From assembly GCA_027009865.1 (NCBI GenBank), contig JALVCR010000228.1, positions 1 to 24,965 on the forward strand: a DNA stretch of 24,965 nt. The letters are read 5' to 3'. Each line of letters opens with the position of its first letter. The stretch's first letter is position 1. Origin of the DNA: Campylobacterales bacterium. Its GTDB lineage: Bacteria; Campylobacterota; Campylobacteria; Campylobacterales; JAADDG01. Under the pieces are notes generated by a model. That model did not search any database, was not told the origin of the DNA, and saw nothing but the letters and a program-made list of their open reading frames with translations. Below, piece by piece: positions 7,395-14,516 of the stretch. Made by a program: the position numbers and the translations under genes.

Positions 7395-7461
7395 ATTTCT
7401 TCCTAAAACTTCTTTTATAATTACGATTTCATAAAAAATACTGTTTAATACTTTTTACTAT

Positions 7462-7540
7462 TATAATTAATATTAAATTATTTTATTCAAAGTAAAAAAA
7501 ATATATCGGTTTAAATAAGCTTTAATTAATTTATTATAAA
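7462..7540 (+). promoter_or_regulatory. AT-rich promoter region of the FnIII/DUF4214 gene
   Basis: The 186-base gap before the large secreted protein is almost pure A/T. Two candidate -10 boxes are seen: TATAAT at 7462-7467 and TATAAA at 7535-7540. The second would place the transcript start about 34 bases before the ATG at 7581. No good -35 accompanies either, so the choice between them is open. Confidence 0.35.
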
Positions 7541-7580
7541 ATAATGAAAAGTGAAATTAAATTTGTTTAAAGGAAGAAAA

Positions 7581-10199
7581 ATGCGAAGAAGTTTGGTGCT
7601 TTTGTCTCTTTTGGCGACTTTTGCCGTTTCCGAGACTATAGTATATGAAAATGCGGAAGAGGGCGGGATATCTAAGTGGAGAGTTGAGGATAATACTCCT
7701 CCTGGAGCAGAAATTAAGAGAGTTTATGATGATGAGCTTAAAAGCAATGTTATAGAATTGAAAGGAAAAGGGGAATTAAATTCTTTTAGGCTTTCAAAGG
7801 AAGATGGGAAACCGTGGGAAGATAAAAATCATTTTATTTTAAAGTGGAAACAGAAAAGCAGTTCAAGTTTTGTAATTTATACAATTGTCAAAACCGATAA
7901 AGGAGACAGATATATAACTTTTTGTAATTGTCCAAAAGATAGAGCAATGATGAGAGGGGGTATGGAGCTTTCTTTTGGTTTGGGACATGAAGCGGCGGAT
8001 GGAAAATGGCATGAGTTTGAGGAAAATTTAAAAGATAGGCTTCATACTTTGATGCCGGATGCCAAACTATTGGAGGTTGATGGAATTATAGTTAGAGGAA
8101 GTGGAAGGTTTGATGATATCGCTTTAAGCGATGGAGAGCGTGATGTTACTCCTCCTGCAAATCCTCCAAATGTTGTAGCTTCCAAAGTTACTTCCGATTC
8201 GGTTACTTTGGAGTGGGAAGATGTTGAAGGGGAGAGCGGTTATAAAATTTTAAGAAATGGAGAGTTGATAGCCACTCTTAAAGCTGATGAGACTACTTAT
8301 ACGGATGCAAACTTATCAGGTGGAGAAACTTACATTTATACTATAAAAGCTTTCAATGATGCAGGAGAGAGTGAGGGAAGTGGTGTTGAAGTAACTACTA
8401 CTAAAGAGATTACGCCTCCTTTGGCTCCAAGCTCTCTTGAAGCTGTGGAAGTAACTCCTCATTCAATTACTTTAAAATGGGAAGATAATTCAGATAATGA
8501 GAGAGGCTTTGAAATATATAGAAATGATTTGCTAATAGCTACTACCGAAGAGAATGTTACAACTTTTACCGATAGTAACTTAACTGATGATACTCCATAT
8601 CTTTATATAGTGAAAGCTATAAATGATGCAGGAAAGAGCGAGGGAGTTCAAATAGAAATAACTACTCCAAAAGATGAAAATACTACTGATGAAAACTTAA
8701 CTTTACCTCCTGTGAAGCCCAAAGATTTTAATGTAACTAATATTACTTCAGAGAGTGTAACTTTAGAGTGGAGTGATGTAGAAGGGGAGAATGGATATGA
8801 GATATTTAGAGATGGAGAGCTTATCCATACAACGGAAGCTAATGTAACTTCGTATACTGATAATAATTTAACTGCCGGAGAGGATTATACTTATGAGATA
8901 AAAGCTATAAATGATGCGGGAGAGAGTGAGGCTGCGGGTCCTATAGAGGTTACAACTAAAGAGGCTGTTGTGGAATTAAGCGCTCCTGTTAATCTTTCTT
9001 TTACAAACGTAACTCCAACAAGCGTTACATTAACTTGGGAGGATACGTCCGATAACGAAACGGGATTTAAAATTATAAGAGACGGAGAGCTTATTTATAC
9101 CACCGAGGCTAACGCAACTTCCTATACTGATAATAATTTAACTGCCGGAAAAAGTTATGAATATGAGATTATTGCAACAGACGGGGTTCATGATTCCGCT
9201 CCTTTGAAAGCAAGTATAACTACTGATGAGGGAATTCCAAAAGATGTAGAAGATTTGACTGCCGAAGCTAATTCGACAAGTGTAACCTTAAAATGGAAAG
9301 ATATTGAAGGAGAGAGCGGATATGAGATATTTAGAGACGGAGAGCTTATCCATACAACGGAGGCTAATGTAACTGAATATATAGATGAGAATTTAACGAG
9401 CAATACTGAATATGAATATACTGTAAAAGCGGTAAATGAATATGGAGAATCAAAAGGCGTTAGTGTAAAGGTAACTACCGCTTTGGATCCGGTAGAAACT
9501 TATGTTATGTATCTATATCATACAGTGCTTGATAGAGAGCCTGAAAAAGAGGGGCTTTTGTATTGGACAAAAAGATTAAAAAATGGAGACAGCGCGGCAA
9601 GCGTAGCAAAAGGATTTTTTGTTATTACTCATGAGCTTCAAAGCAAAAATCTCTCAAACGAAGATTATATAAAGAAAATTTTTGTAACTCTTTATCAAAG
9701 AGAGCCTTTGCCAGGAGAACTTGCCTATTGGACAAAACTTTTAGATGAAGGGGCATTAAATAGAAATCTTGTTTTTGATAAGCTTGTATATACAAATGAG
9801 TTTATAAAGCTTGCTAAGTCTTATCACTTAAAACCTTTTGATGAAGATGATATGCTCTATTCAAGAATAGAGAGTTTATATTATTTGATTTTGGGCAGAA
9901 AAGCCTCTTACGGAGAGATTATGTATTGGGTTTCATTGCTTAAAAATGGTGCTATAAGTTATGAAGATATTGTAAGAGACTTTTTTAATTCAAAAGAGTT
10001 TAAAGATAAAAATGTAAGCGATATCGATTTTATAAAAGCGGCTTACAGATCTATTCTAAATAGAGAGCCAGAAAGTGCAGGTCTTAGATATTGGGAACAT
10101 AGGCTTCAAAACGGTATGAGTAGAGAAGAACTTATAGATTATATCTTCTCATCTCCAGAGTATCAATTTATAAGCAATTTAAAGGCTTATAAAGGGTAG
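7581..10199 (+). CDS. Large secreted protein: signal peptide, beta domain, five FnIII domains, four DUF4214-type repeats
   Basis: An 872-residue exported protein, probably surface-attached or extracellular. The ATG at 7581 is chosen for AAAGGAAG just upstream; an earlier in-frame GTG at 7551 has no such site. Signal peptide 1-17; residues 18-190, a beta-rich domain that may bind carbohydrate (unproven); five fibronectin type III domains at about 191-275, 279-363, 376-461, 467-549 and 551-634, each with the SVTLxW strand and a GY/GFEIxRxGELI strand; and four ~50-residue repeats of DUF4214 type at about 638-862 (pattern Y..vLdRePe..GL.YW...L..G). By my count there are fourteen D/E-X-N-X-S/T sequons, thirteen of them in the FnIII part. 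No membrane anchor, sorting signal or beta-barrel is visible. An adhesin or matrix protein is the likely role. FnIII copies 3-5 are strikingly alike at DNA level. Confidence 0.85.
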   Translation: MRRSLVLLSLLATFAVSETIVYENAEEGGISKWRVEDNTPPGAEIKRVYDDELKSNVIELKGKGELNSFRLSKEDGKPWEDKNHFILKWKQKSSSSFVIYTIVKTDKGDRYITFCNCPKDRAMMRGGMELSFGLGHEAADGKWHEFEENLKDRLHTLMPDAKLLEVDGIIVRGSGRFDDIALSDGERDVTPPANPPNVVASKVTSDSVTLEWEDVEGESGYKILRNGELIATLKADETTYTDANLSGGETYIYTIKAFNDAGESEGSGVEVTTTKEITPPLAPSSLEAVEVTPHSITLKWEDNSDNERGFEIYRNDLLIATTEENVTTFTDSNLTDDTPYLYIVKAINDAGKSEGVQIEITTPKDENTTDENLTLPPVKPKDFNVTNITSESVTLEWSDVEGENGYEIFRDGELIHTTEANVTSYTDNNLTAGEDYTYEIKAINDAGESEAAGPIEVTTKEAVVELSAPVNLSFTNVTPTSVTLTWEDTSDNETGFKIIRDGELIYTTEANATSYTDNNLTAGKSYEYEIIATDGVHDSAPLKASITTDEGIPKDVEDLTAEANSTSVTLKWKDIEGESGYEIFRDGELIHTTEANVTEYIDENLTSNTEYEYTVKAVNEYGESKGVSVKVTTALDPVETYVMYLYHTVLDREPEKEGLLYWTKRLKNGDSAASVAKGFFVITHELQSKNLSNEDYIKKIFVTLYQREPLPGELAYWTKLLDEGALNRNLVFDKLVYTNEFIKLAKSYHLKPFDEDDMLYSRIESLYYLILGRKASYGEIMYWVSLLKNGAISYEDIVRDFFNSKEFKDKNVSDIDFIKAAYRSILNREPESAGLRYWEHRLQNGMSREELIDYIFSSPEYQFISNLKAYKG
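8796..9374 (+). repeat. Near-identical DNA repeats inside FnIII domains 3, 4 and 5
   Basis: The 54 bases at 8796-8849 recur at 9321-9374 with only two differences, both silent. The stretch around 8854-8879 (coding YTDNNLTAG) recurs at about 9124-9149 essentially unchanged. The remainder of each FnIII domain is much more diverged, which points to recent duplication or gene conversion in the segment coding the F-R-D-G-E-L-I strand and the sequon loop. Confidence 0.85.
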
Positions 10200-10221
10200 G
10201 GTTTTCCTCCCTTTATTTTAT
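10189..10221. terminator. Convergent terminator between the FnIII gene and dus
   Basis: ATAAAGGG-T-AGG pairs with CCTCCCTTTAT around a GTTTT loop: 11 pairs with one bulged T, followed by TTTTAT on the plus strand. It overlaps the stop codon of the FnIII gene and sits at the 3' end of dus, so it mainly ends plus-strand transcription. Confidence 0.6.
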
Positions 10222-11157
10222 AAAAAACTTCTCTATCTCCTCTTGCATTTGAGTAATGTTTTCAATTTTGTTGATTTTATCTCTAAAAGATGCGGCTTCT
10301 TTTATTCCTTTGGAGTAGGTATGAAGATGTTTTCTAAATATTCTAACTCCGGCTTCCTGATAAAACTCCACTACCGATTTGAAATGTTCTAAAACAATTT
10401 CTGCTTTCTTGTTGGGCGATATTTGGTAAGATTTTGTTTTTATTTGATGAAAAATCCAAGGATTTCCGATAGCCGCTCTTCCTATCATTGCCCCATCGCA
10501 TTTTGTAAAAGATAAAACTTTTTCATAATCTTCTATGCTTTTTATATCTCCGTTTGCTATTACGGGAATTTTTACTGCTTCTTTGGCTCTTTTTACAGCT
10601 TCGTAATCAACTTTTGCTTTATATCCTCCCGCTCTTGTTCTTGCGTGAAAAGTTATGAAATCCGCTCCCGCTTCCTGGACAGAGAGGGCTATTTTTTCAG
10701 GTATTTTTTCACTAAAACCAAGCCTTGATTTTACGCTTACATACTTTTTATTTGAGTATTTTTTTATGGTTTCTATTATTTTTTGCATTAAAGGCAAATT
10801 TTTTAAAAGAGCGCTTCCGGCATTCTGACCTACCACTTTTGGAACTGGACACCCGCAATTTAAATCTATTCCGTCTATTCCCTCTATATCGTTTAAAATT
10901 AAAACAGCTTCTTTTATAACTTCAGGGTCGCTTCCTGCGATTTGAACTATATAAGGGGTTTCGTTTTCATTTTTTTGAAGCATTTTAAAACTCTTTTTGG
11001 AGTTTCTAATAAGAGCGTTTGCGCTTATCATTTCACTAACGGTTACGTCCGCTCCAAATTTTTTTACAACTTTTCTAAACGGAAGGTCGGTGTATCCGGC
11101 AAGTGGAGCAAGGAAAAGAAGAGGTTTGGAAAAATCTATCTTTTCCAAATTATACAA
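10213..11157 (-). CDS. dus: tRNA-dihydrouridine synthase (Dus family)
   Basis: FMN-dependent enzyme reducing uridine to dihydrouridine in tRNA. The 314 residues form a TIM barrel followed by a small helical domain. Diagnostic motifs: LAPLAGYTDLPFR (FMN phosphate end), SEMISANAL, IVQIAGSDPEV, DGIDLNCGCPVPKVVGQNAG with catalytic Cys103, SRLGF, FHARTRAGGY, PVIANGDI and DGAMIGRAAIGNPW. It is closest in feel to DusB/DusC-type proteins, but the subtype cannot be set by eye. The start is probably TTG at 11155-11157 (GAGG just upstream, though rather close), overlapping the previous gene by 8 bases; another TTG lies three codons further in. It is the last gene of the dksA operon, with order as in C. 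jejuni Cj0123c-Cj0125c from memory. Confidence 0.93.
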   Translation of the reverse strand: MYNLEKIDFSKPLLFLAPLAGYTDLPFRKVVKKFGADVTVSEMISANALIRNSKKSFKMLQKNENETPYIVQIAGSDPEVIKEAVLILNDIEGIDGIDLNCGCPVPKVVGQNAGSALLKNLPLMQKIIETIKKYSNKKYVSVKSRLGFSEKIPEKIALSVQEAGADFITFHARTRAGGYKAKVDYEAVKRAKEAVKIPVIANGDIKSIEDYEKVLSFTKCDGAMIGRAAIGNPWIFHQIKTKSYQISPNKKAEIVLEHFKSVVEFYQEAGVRIFRKHLHTYSKGIKEAASFRDKINKIENITQMQEEIEKFFIK

Positions 11158-12163
11158 AATCCTCTATATCGAAATTTTTCCCGCTGTCTATTAAAAATAG
11201 AAGATTTTTAAATTTTACATATTCATCTAAGGATGAATTTTCTAAAATCTCTCTTGCTTTATCGATCATTTGAAGTTCAAAAAGTATAAACAGATATGCA
11301 TCGCTTGCTTTTGGAAATTCGTTAAAGAGTCTCTCAAAAAGAAATATCAAAGCGTCTGGATTCATTTTTGGTTTTAGTTTTTTAGCTAACGCTATAAAAT
11401 CCTCTTTTTCAAAATCAAGTTTTTTTATAAGATCGGCTATATCATCGTTAGTTAAATTGATGGGGTTCTCTTTTGAATGGAATCTATCTATCAATATATC
11501 AAATATCTCTTTGTCTATTTTATATCCCTCTTTTTCATATTTTTTAATCTGATCTAAAGAGGCGTATTTTGCAAATTCCTTAAAAGCTTTTTTGCAAAGA
11601 GGAAGATTTCTATCGGGGCAATTTTTTAATATTCCATCTGCATATAATTTATCTTTGTTTAATTTATTTTCAAGATTTTGTAAAACTAAAGGATTATCTA
11701 TCGGAAGTCTGTATTTTGAGAGATCCACCACTTCCCCTCTGTCAAGCTTCTCTTTTAAATCCAAAATTTCCTGAATCTCTTCATTTGGAACTTTTTTGGC
11801 TCTCTTTCTTGGATCTGTATTAAAAATATTTAAAATAGCTCCGGGAAGTTTTAGCCATTCTGATTTAAACTGAACGTTATTATCAAGTCCTAAAAGAACG
11901 TTTTTTGTAGCTTTTATAAAATTTTTATGCCCCTTTTTTAAAGCTCTTTTTTTGGAAAACTCTATAGCTCCGTAGAACATCATATGAATAAGAGTGAAAA
12001 CATATAAAATAAGAGCCGGAACTATTATCCATACGGCTATTGGCAAAGTGATATTTATGCCGAAAAAATCGAGAGTGTATCTGCCGCCTTCAAAACTGAA
12101 AACATACAGTCCTATAATTAAAATCAAAAGTAAACCGGCGGCCATATACTTTTTAAAGCCCAT
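11150..12163 (-). CDS. Conserved membrane protein with large cytoplasmic helical domain (Cj0124c-like position)
   Basis: A 337-residue protein of unknown function. Two hydrophobic segments at about residues 6-25 (YMAAGLLLILIIGLYVF) and 40-65 (ITLPIAVWIIVPALILYVFTLIHMMFYGA) anchor it as an inner-membrane hairpin. The remaining ~270 residues are helical, charged and free of signal features, so probably cytoplasmic. The last third (about 225-335) has short alternating helical units that could be TPR/HEAT-like solenoid repeats. The start ATG lies 3 bases after the dksA stop region and the end overlaps dus by 8 bases, so it is part of a tight dksA-X-dus transcript. The same trio exists in C. jejuni as I remember it, which suggests long-conserved linkage without revealing a role. 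Confidence 0.7.
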   Translation of the reverse strand: MGFKKYMAAGLLLILIIGLYVFSFEGGRYTLDFFGINITLPIAVWIIVPALILYVFTLIHMMFYGAIEFSKKRALKKGHKNFIKATKNVLLGLDNNVQFKSEWLKLPGAILNIFNTDPRKRAKKVPNEEIQEILDLKEKLDRGEVVDLSKYRLPIDNPLVLQNLENKLNKDKLYADGILKNCPDRNLPLCKKAFKEFAKYASLDQIKKYEKEGYKIDKEIFDILIDRFHSKENPINLTNDDIADLIKKLDFEKEDFIALAKKLKPKMNPDALIFLFERLFNEFPKASDAYLFILFELQMIDKAREILENSSLDEYVKFKNLLFLIDSGKNFDIEDFV

Positions 12164-12166
12164 CTC

Positions 12167-12529
12167 CTATTCCTTTTGTCGATTTTTTTCTATAATCTCT
12201 CTGCATACTATACAATATTTTGCCTGAGGTTTTACTTGTAATCTCTCTATAGATATCGCTTCTTCGCACATTTCGCATATTCCGTATGTTCCGTTTTCTA
12301 TTTTTTTCAAAGCTTCATCTATCTCTTTTAGCTCTTTTTGCTGTTTTGTAGTTAAAGCATCTTCTATCAATCTGTCTGTGCTTATTGAGGCGTAATCGGC
12401 TTCGTCATTTAAATCTACTCCTCTTAAAGAATTCATCTCTTCTTGAATATTTTTTAAATTTTTTTCTATCTGCTCTTTTCTCTCTTCTAAAGCTTTCTTA
12501 AATTTTTTAATATCTACCGTAGTTATCAT
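12167..12529 (-). CDS. dksA: DksA/TraR-family zinc-finger RNA polymerase regulator
   Basis: DksA binds the secondary channel of RNA polymerase and works with (p)ppGpp to retune rRNA and amino-acid promoters. At 120 residues this is the short campylobacterial form (E. coli 151). Residues 1-80 form the coiled coil. Its tip carries D42-EA-D45-Y-A47, the DxxDxA motif needed for activity. The C-terminal zinc finger uses Cys85, Cys88, Cys106 and Cys109, with the ERLQVKPQAKYC spacing of the family. ATG at 12527-12529 has AAGGAG about ten bases upstream. It has its own candidate promoter and heads the dksA-membrane protein-dus group. Confidence 0.95.
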   Translation of the reverse strand: MITTVDIKKFKKALEERKEQIEKNLKNIQEEMNSLRGVDLNDEADYASISTDRLIEDALTTKQQKELKEIDEALKKIENGTYGICEMCEEAISIERLQVKPQAKYCIVCREIIEKNRQKE

Positions 12530-12562
12530 AATATTGTTCTCCTTTTTTATTTTTAAAACGCT

Positions 12563-12568
12563 TTTATA
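12563..12568 (-). promoter_or_regulatory. Candidate -10 element for dksA
   Basis: TATAAA on the minus strand (in GATATAAAAG), about 34 bases before the dksA start, in the 72-base gap after rlmH. A weak TTAATT lies 18 bases upstream. Transcription from accD/thiE may also read through. Confidence 0.35.
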
Positions 12569-12601
12569 TCGTTTATTTGCCGCTAAAATTAACTTTTTGA
12601 T

Positions 12602-13057
12602 TTATTTATGGTAGGGATGATTGTGTAAAATCGTAAAAGCTCTATATATCTGCTCATACAAAACCAGTTTTGCGATTTTGTGTCCCATAGTCAAGCGGCT
12701 TAAAGAGACTTTTGTATTGCATCTGTTTAAAAATTCTTTTTCAAATCCGTATGCCCCTCCTATGAAAAAAGAGACTTCGTTTTTATCTTTTAGAAGAGAT
12801 GCAAACTCGAAACTGTCCATCTCTTTTCCGTTTGGATCCAAAGCTATATTAAAATTGCCCAAATATGGAATAAAGGCTTTCGTATAGCTTCTTTTTGCCT
12901 CAATCTCTCCGATTGTTTGAGATTTTGCTATCTCTTTTGAAAAGAGAGATATATCTTTTATTGTTGCAAATCTTGATATCATTTTTTTATAGTCAAGTAT
13001 TATATCGTAAAAATTATCTTTTTTTACTTTTTCTACTGTATATATTTTAATCGTCAT
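12602..13057 (-). CDS. rlmH: 23S rRNA (pseudouridine1915-N3)-methyltransferase RlmH
   Basis: SPOUT methyltransferase that methylates pseudouridine 1915 in helix 69 of 23S rRNA on the assembled ribosome. The 151 residues are the usual length. Visible signatures are ALDPNGKEMDSFEFA, FFIGGAYGF (SAM-binding loop) and LSRLTMGHKIAKLVLYEQIY followed by the HNHPYHK C-terminal end, which is nearly invariant in the family. I place the start at ATG 13055-13057, giving the typical MTIKIYTVEK beginning; a TTG six codons upstream is possible but would add residues the family lacks. It overlaps the thiE stop by 11 bases. Position between dksA and accD is as in C. jejuni Cj0126c (memory), apart from the inserted thiE. 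Confidence 0.95.
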   Translation of the reverse strand: MTIKIYTVEKVKKDNFYDIILDYKKMISRFATIKDISLFSKEIAKSQTIGEIEAKRSYTKAFIPYLGNFNIALDPNGKEMDSFEFASLLKDKNEVSFFIGGAYGFEKEFLNRCNTKVSLSRLTMGHKIAKLVLYEQIYRAFTILHNHPYHK

Positions 13058-13610
13058 ATAAATTTGACCCAACAACTAAATATTTTACATTTTTTATTCT
13101 ATCAGTAATTTTAACTCCTCCGATTGCGGCTACCGGATGTTTTGATAGAGAGGCCAATTTTTCTATCTCTTTTCCTAAAATATTATTTGTGTTTTTTGTA
13201 GATGTTTTTCTATATGCTCCAAGTCCTATGTAATCTAAATCAAGCTCGTTTGCTTCTAAAATCTCTTCTTTATTGTGGGTTGAGAGACCTAAAATTTTAT
13301 CTTTTATCTCTTCTCTTACCAAAACAGATGCTTTTTTGATATCCTTATGAAATTTTCTTATATCTTCTTGCCCTAAATGAAGGCCGTCGGCAAACTCTAT
13401 AAGTTCGATTTTGTCGTTTATTATTAATGTTCCATCCCACAAATCTCTTAAAATCTTTATTCTCTCTTTTATATCTTTCACAGAAGAGTTTTTGTCTCTG
13501 TATTGAATTATTTTAGCGTCATATTTTTTGCAAATGGAGAGAAAAGAGGTTAGAGAGATATTCTTTTTAACAAATGTATCGTAATCTAAAAGAGCGTAGA
13601 TAATATGCAT
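13047..13610 (-). CDS. thiE: Thiamine-phosphate synthase-like protein (ThiE/TenI family)
   Basis: Probable thiamine phosphate synthase, joining hydroxymethylpyrimidine diphosphate and thiazole phosphate. The 187-residue product is shorter than the usual ~210. Motifs: IIQYRDK (34-40), INDKIEL (64-70), GLHLGQED (76-83), GLSTHNKEE (108-116), DYIGLGAYRKTSTK (126-139) and IGGV (163-166). These correspond to the substrate and Mg-diphosphate contacts of ThiE. The GxxSTK phosphate motif is kept, but the usual GPxFxTxTK is altered to GAYRKTSTK. TenI-like paralogues without synthase activity exist, so activity is not certain. The ATG at 13608-13610 lies directly behind a terminator-like hairpin that overlaps the accD stop, and the only candidate ribosome site (TTAGGG) sits in that hairpin. 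No TPP riboswitch (THI box) is seen. Confidence 0.82.
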   Translation of the reverse strand: MHIIYALLDYDTFVKKNISLTSFLSICKKYDAKIIQYRDKNSSVKDIKERIKILRDLWDGTLIINDKIELIEFADGLHLGQEDIRKFHKDIKKASVLVREEIKDKILGLSTHNKEEILEANELDLDYIGLGAYRKTSTKNTNNILGKEIEKLASLSKHPVAAIGGVKITDRIKNVKYLVVGSNLYDD

Positions 13611-13611
13611 G

Positions 13612-13633
13612 AAAAAGCCCTAAGAGGCTTTTT
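13612..13633 (-). terminator. Terminator-like hairpin across the accD stop and thiE start
   Basis: On the minus strand AAAAAGCC, loop TCTTAG, GGCTTTTT: eight perfect pairs followed by C and the thiE ATG. The accD stop TAG is in the loop and the T-run abuts the thiE start. It could terminate part of the accD transcripts and also hide the AGGG that would serve thiE. The symmetry would also work on the other strand. Confidence 0.5.
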
Positions 13634-14480
13634 TATGACCTAAATTGTCTTCAAAGTAGTGAAGGAAATCTACGATAGTCTTTTTCATTGCATCTCTTTG
13701 AACTATCATATCTATAAGGCCATGTTCAAGTAAAAATTCGCTTCTTTGAAAACCTTCTGGAAGCTCCGCTCCGATTGTCTGCTTGATAACTCTTTGTCCT
13801 GCAAAACCTATAAGAGCTCCGGGCTCGGCTATAATTATGTCTCCAAGCATGGCAAAAGAGGCGCTTACTCCTCCCATTGTAGGATCTGTCAAAACTGAAA
13901 TGTAAGGAAGTTTAGCTTCGTCAAGCTTTTTTAAAGCGGCTGCCGTTTTTGCCATTTGCATTAGAGAAAAAGTGCTCTCTTGCATTCTTGCTCCGCCGCT
14001 TGCGCTGACTATTATTACAGGCTCTCTTTTTTCAATGGCTCTGTGAACCGCTCTTACTATCTTCTCTCCTTCAACCGAGCCTAAACTTCCTCCCATAAAT
14101 TTAAAATCAAAAACAACAAGCTGAACGGGAATTCCCTCCATTGTGCACTCTCCACTTACTACCGAAGAGACTCTGGAAGTTTTTTCTTTATTTTCGGCCA
14201 CTCTTTTTTTATAAGATTTTTTATCTACAAATTTCAAAGGATCTATCGGGGCTAAATTTGCGTCAAATTCCACAAAACTGTCTTTATCTGCTAAAAGTTT
14301 TATTCTCTCTTTTTGGCCTATTCTCATATGAAATTTGCATTTAGGACAGACATAGTTTCTGTTTTGAATCTCTTTATAATACATAAGAGATTGGCATTTA
14401 TCGCACTTTATCCAATGGCTTGGCGCTTCGCTGGGGGAAGATTGTTTTTTTATATTTCTGAAAATATGACCGAAATTCAT
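13620..14480 (-). CDS. accD: Acetyl-CoA carboxylase carboxyltransferase subunit beta
   Basis: The beta subunit of the carboxyltransferase that, with AccA, moves CO2 from biotin on AccB to acetyl-CoA, the committed step of fatty acid synthesis. The 286 residues fit the family. The N-terminal zinc ribbon is complete: Cys26, Cys29, Cys45 and Cys48 (KCDKC ... CPKC). The crotonase-fold core shows FKFMGGSLGSVEGEKI, SASGGARMQE, PTMGGVSASFAMLGD and GFAGQRVI, lining the acyl-CoA and biotin sites. The start ATG has GGAG eight bases upstream. It follows gltD by 36 bases with a possible promoter between them; thiE follows behind a hairpin. Confidence 0.97.
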   Translation of the reverse strand: MNFGHIFRNIKKQSSPSEAPSHWIKCDKCQSLMYYKEIQNRNYVCPKCKFHMRIGQKERIKLLADKDSFVEFDANLAPIDPLKFVDKKSYKKRVAENKEKTSRVSSVVSGECTMEGIPVQLVVFDFKFMGGSLGSVEGEKIVRAVHRAIEKREPVIIVSASGGARMQESTFSLMQMAKTAAALKKLDEAKLPYISVLTDPTMGGVSASFAMLGDIIIAEPGALIGFAGQRVIKQTIGAELPEGFQRSEFLLEHGLIDMIVQRDAMKKTIVDFLHYFEDNLGHKKAS

Positions 14481-14507
14481 TTTACTTCTCCAGATATTTT
14501 TAACCTA

Positions 14508-14513
14508 ATTATA
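14508..14513 (-). promoter_or_regulatory. Candidate -10 element for accD
   Basis: Perfect TATAAT on the minus strand in the short gltD-accD gap, about 28 bases before the accD ATG. There is no clear -35, only an A/T-rich upstream stretch inside the end of gltD. It would let accD be expressed apart from gltBD. Confidence 0.45.
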
Positions 14514-14516
14514 TCG

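Noticed and set aside
8150..9480. CRISPR-like or tandem non-coding repeats
   Set aside because: The repeats are in frame, code FnIII strands, and are irregularly spaced with changes typical of protein repeats.
7581..10199. Autotransporter or RTX toxin
   Set aside because: No C-terminal beta-barrel signature and no GGxGxDxxx nonapeptide repeats are present.
10942..11211. Plus-strand open frames of 89 and 65 codons
   Set aside because: Antisense to dus, whose motifs are intact; the two frames also overlap each other.
13600..13640. TPP riboswitch before thiE
   Set aside because: No CTGAGA-type THI box and only ~10 bases between accD and thiE; the visible hairpin is terminator-like.
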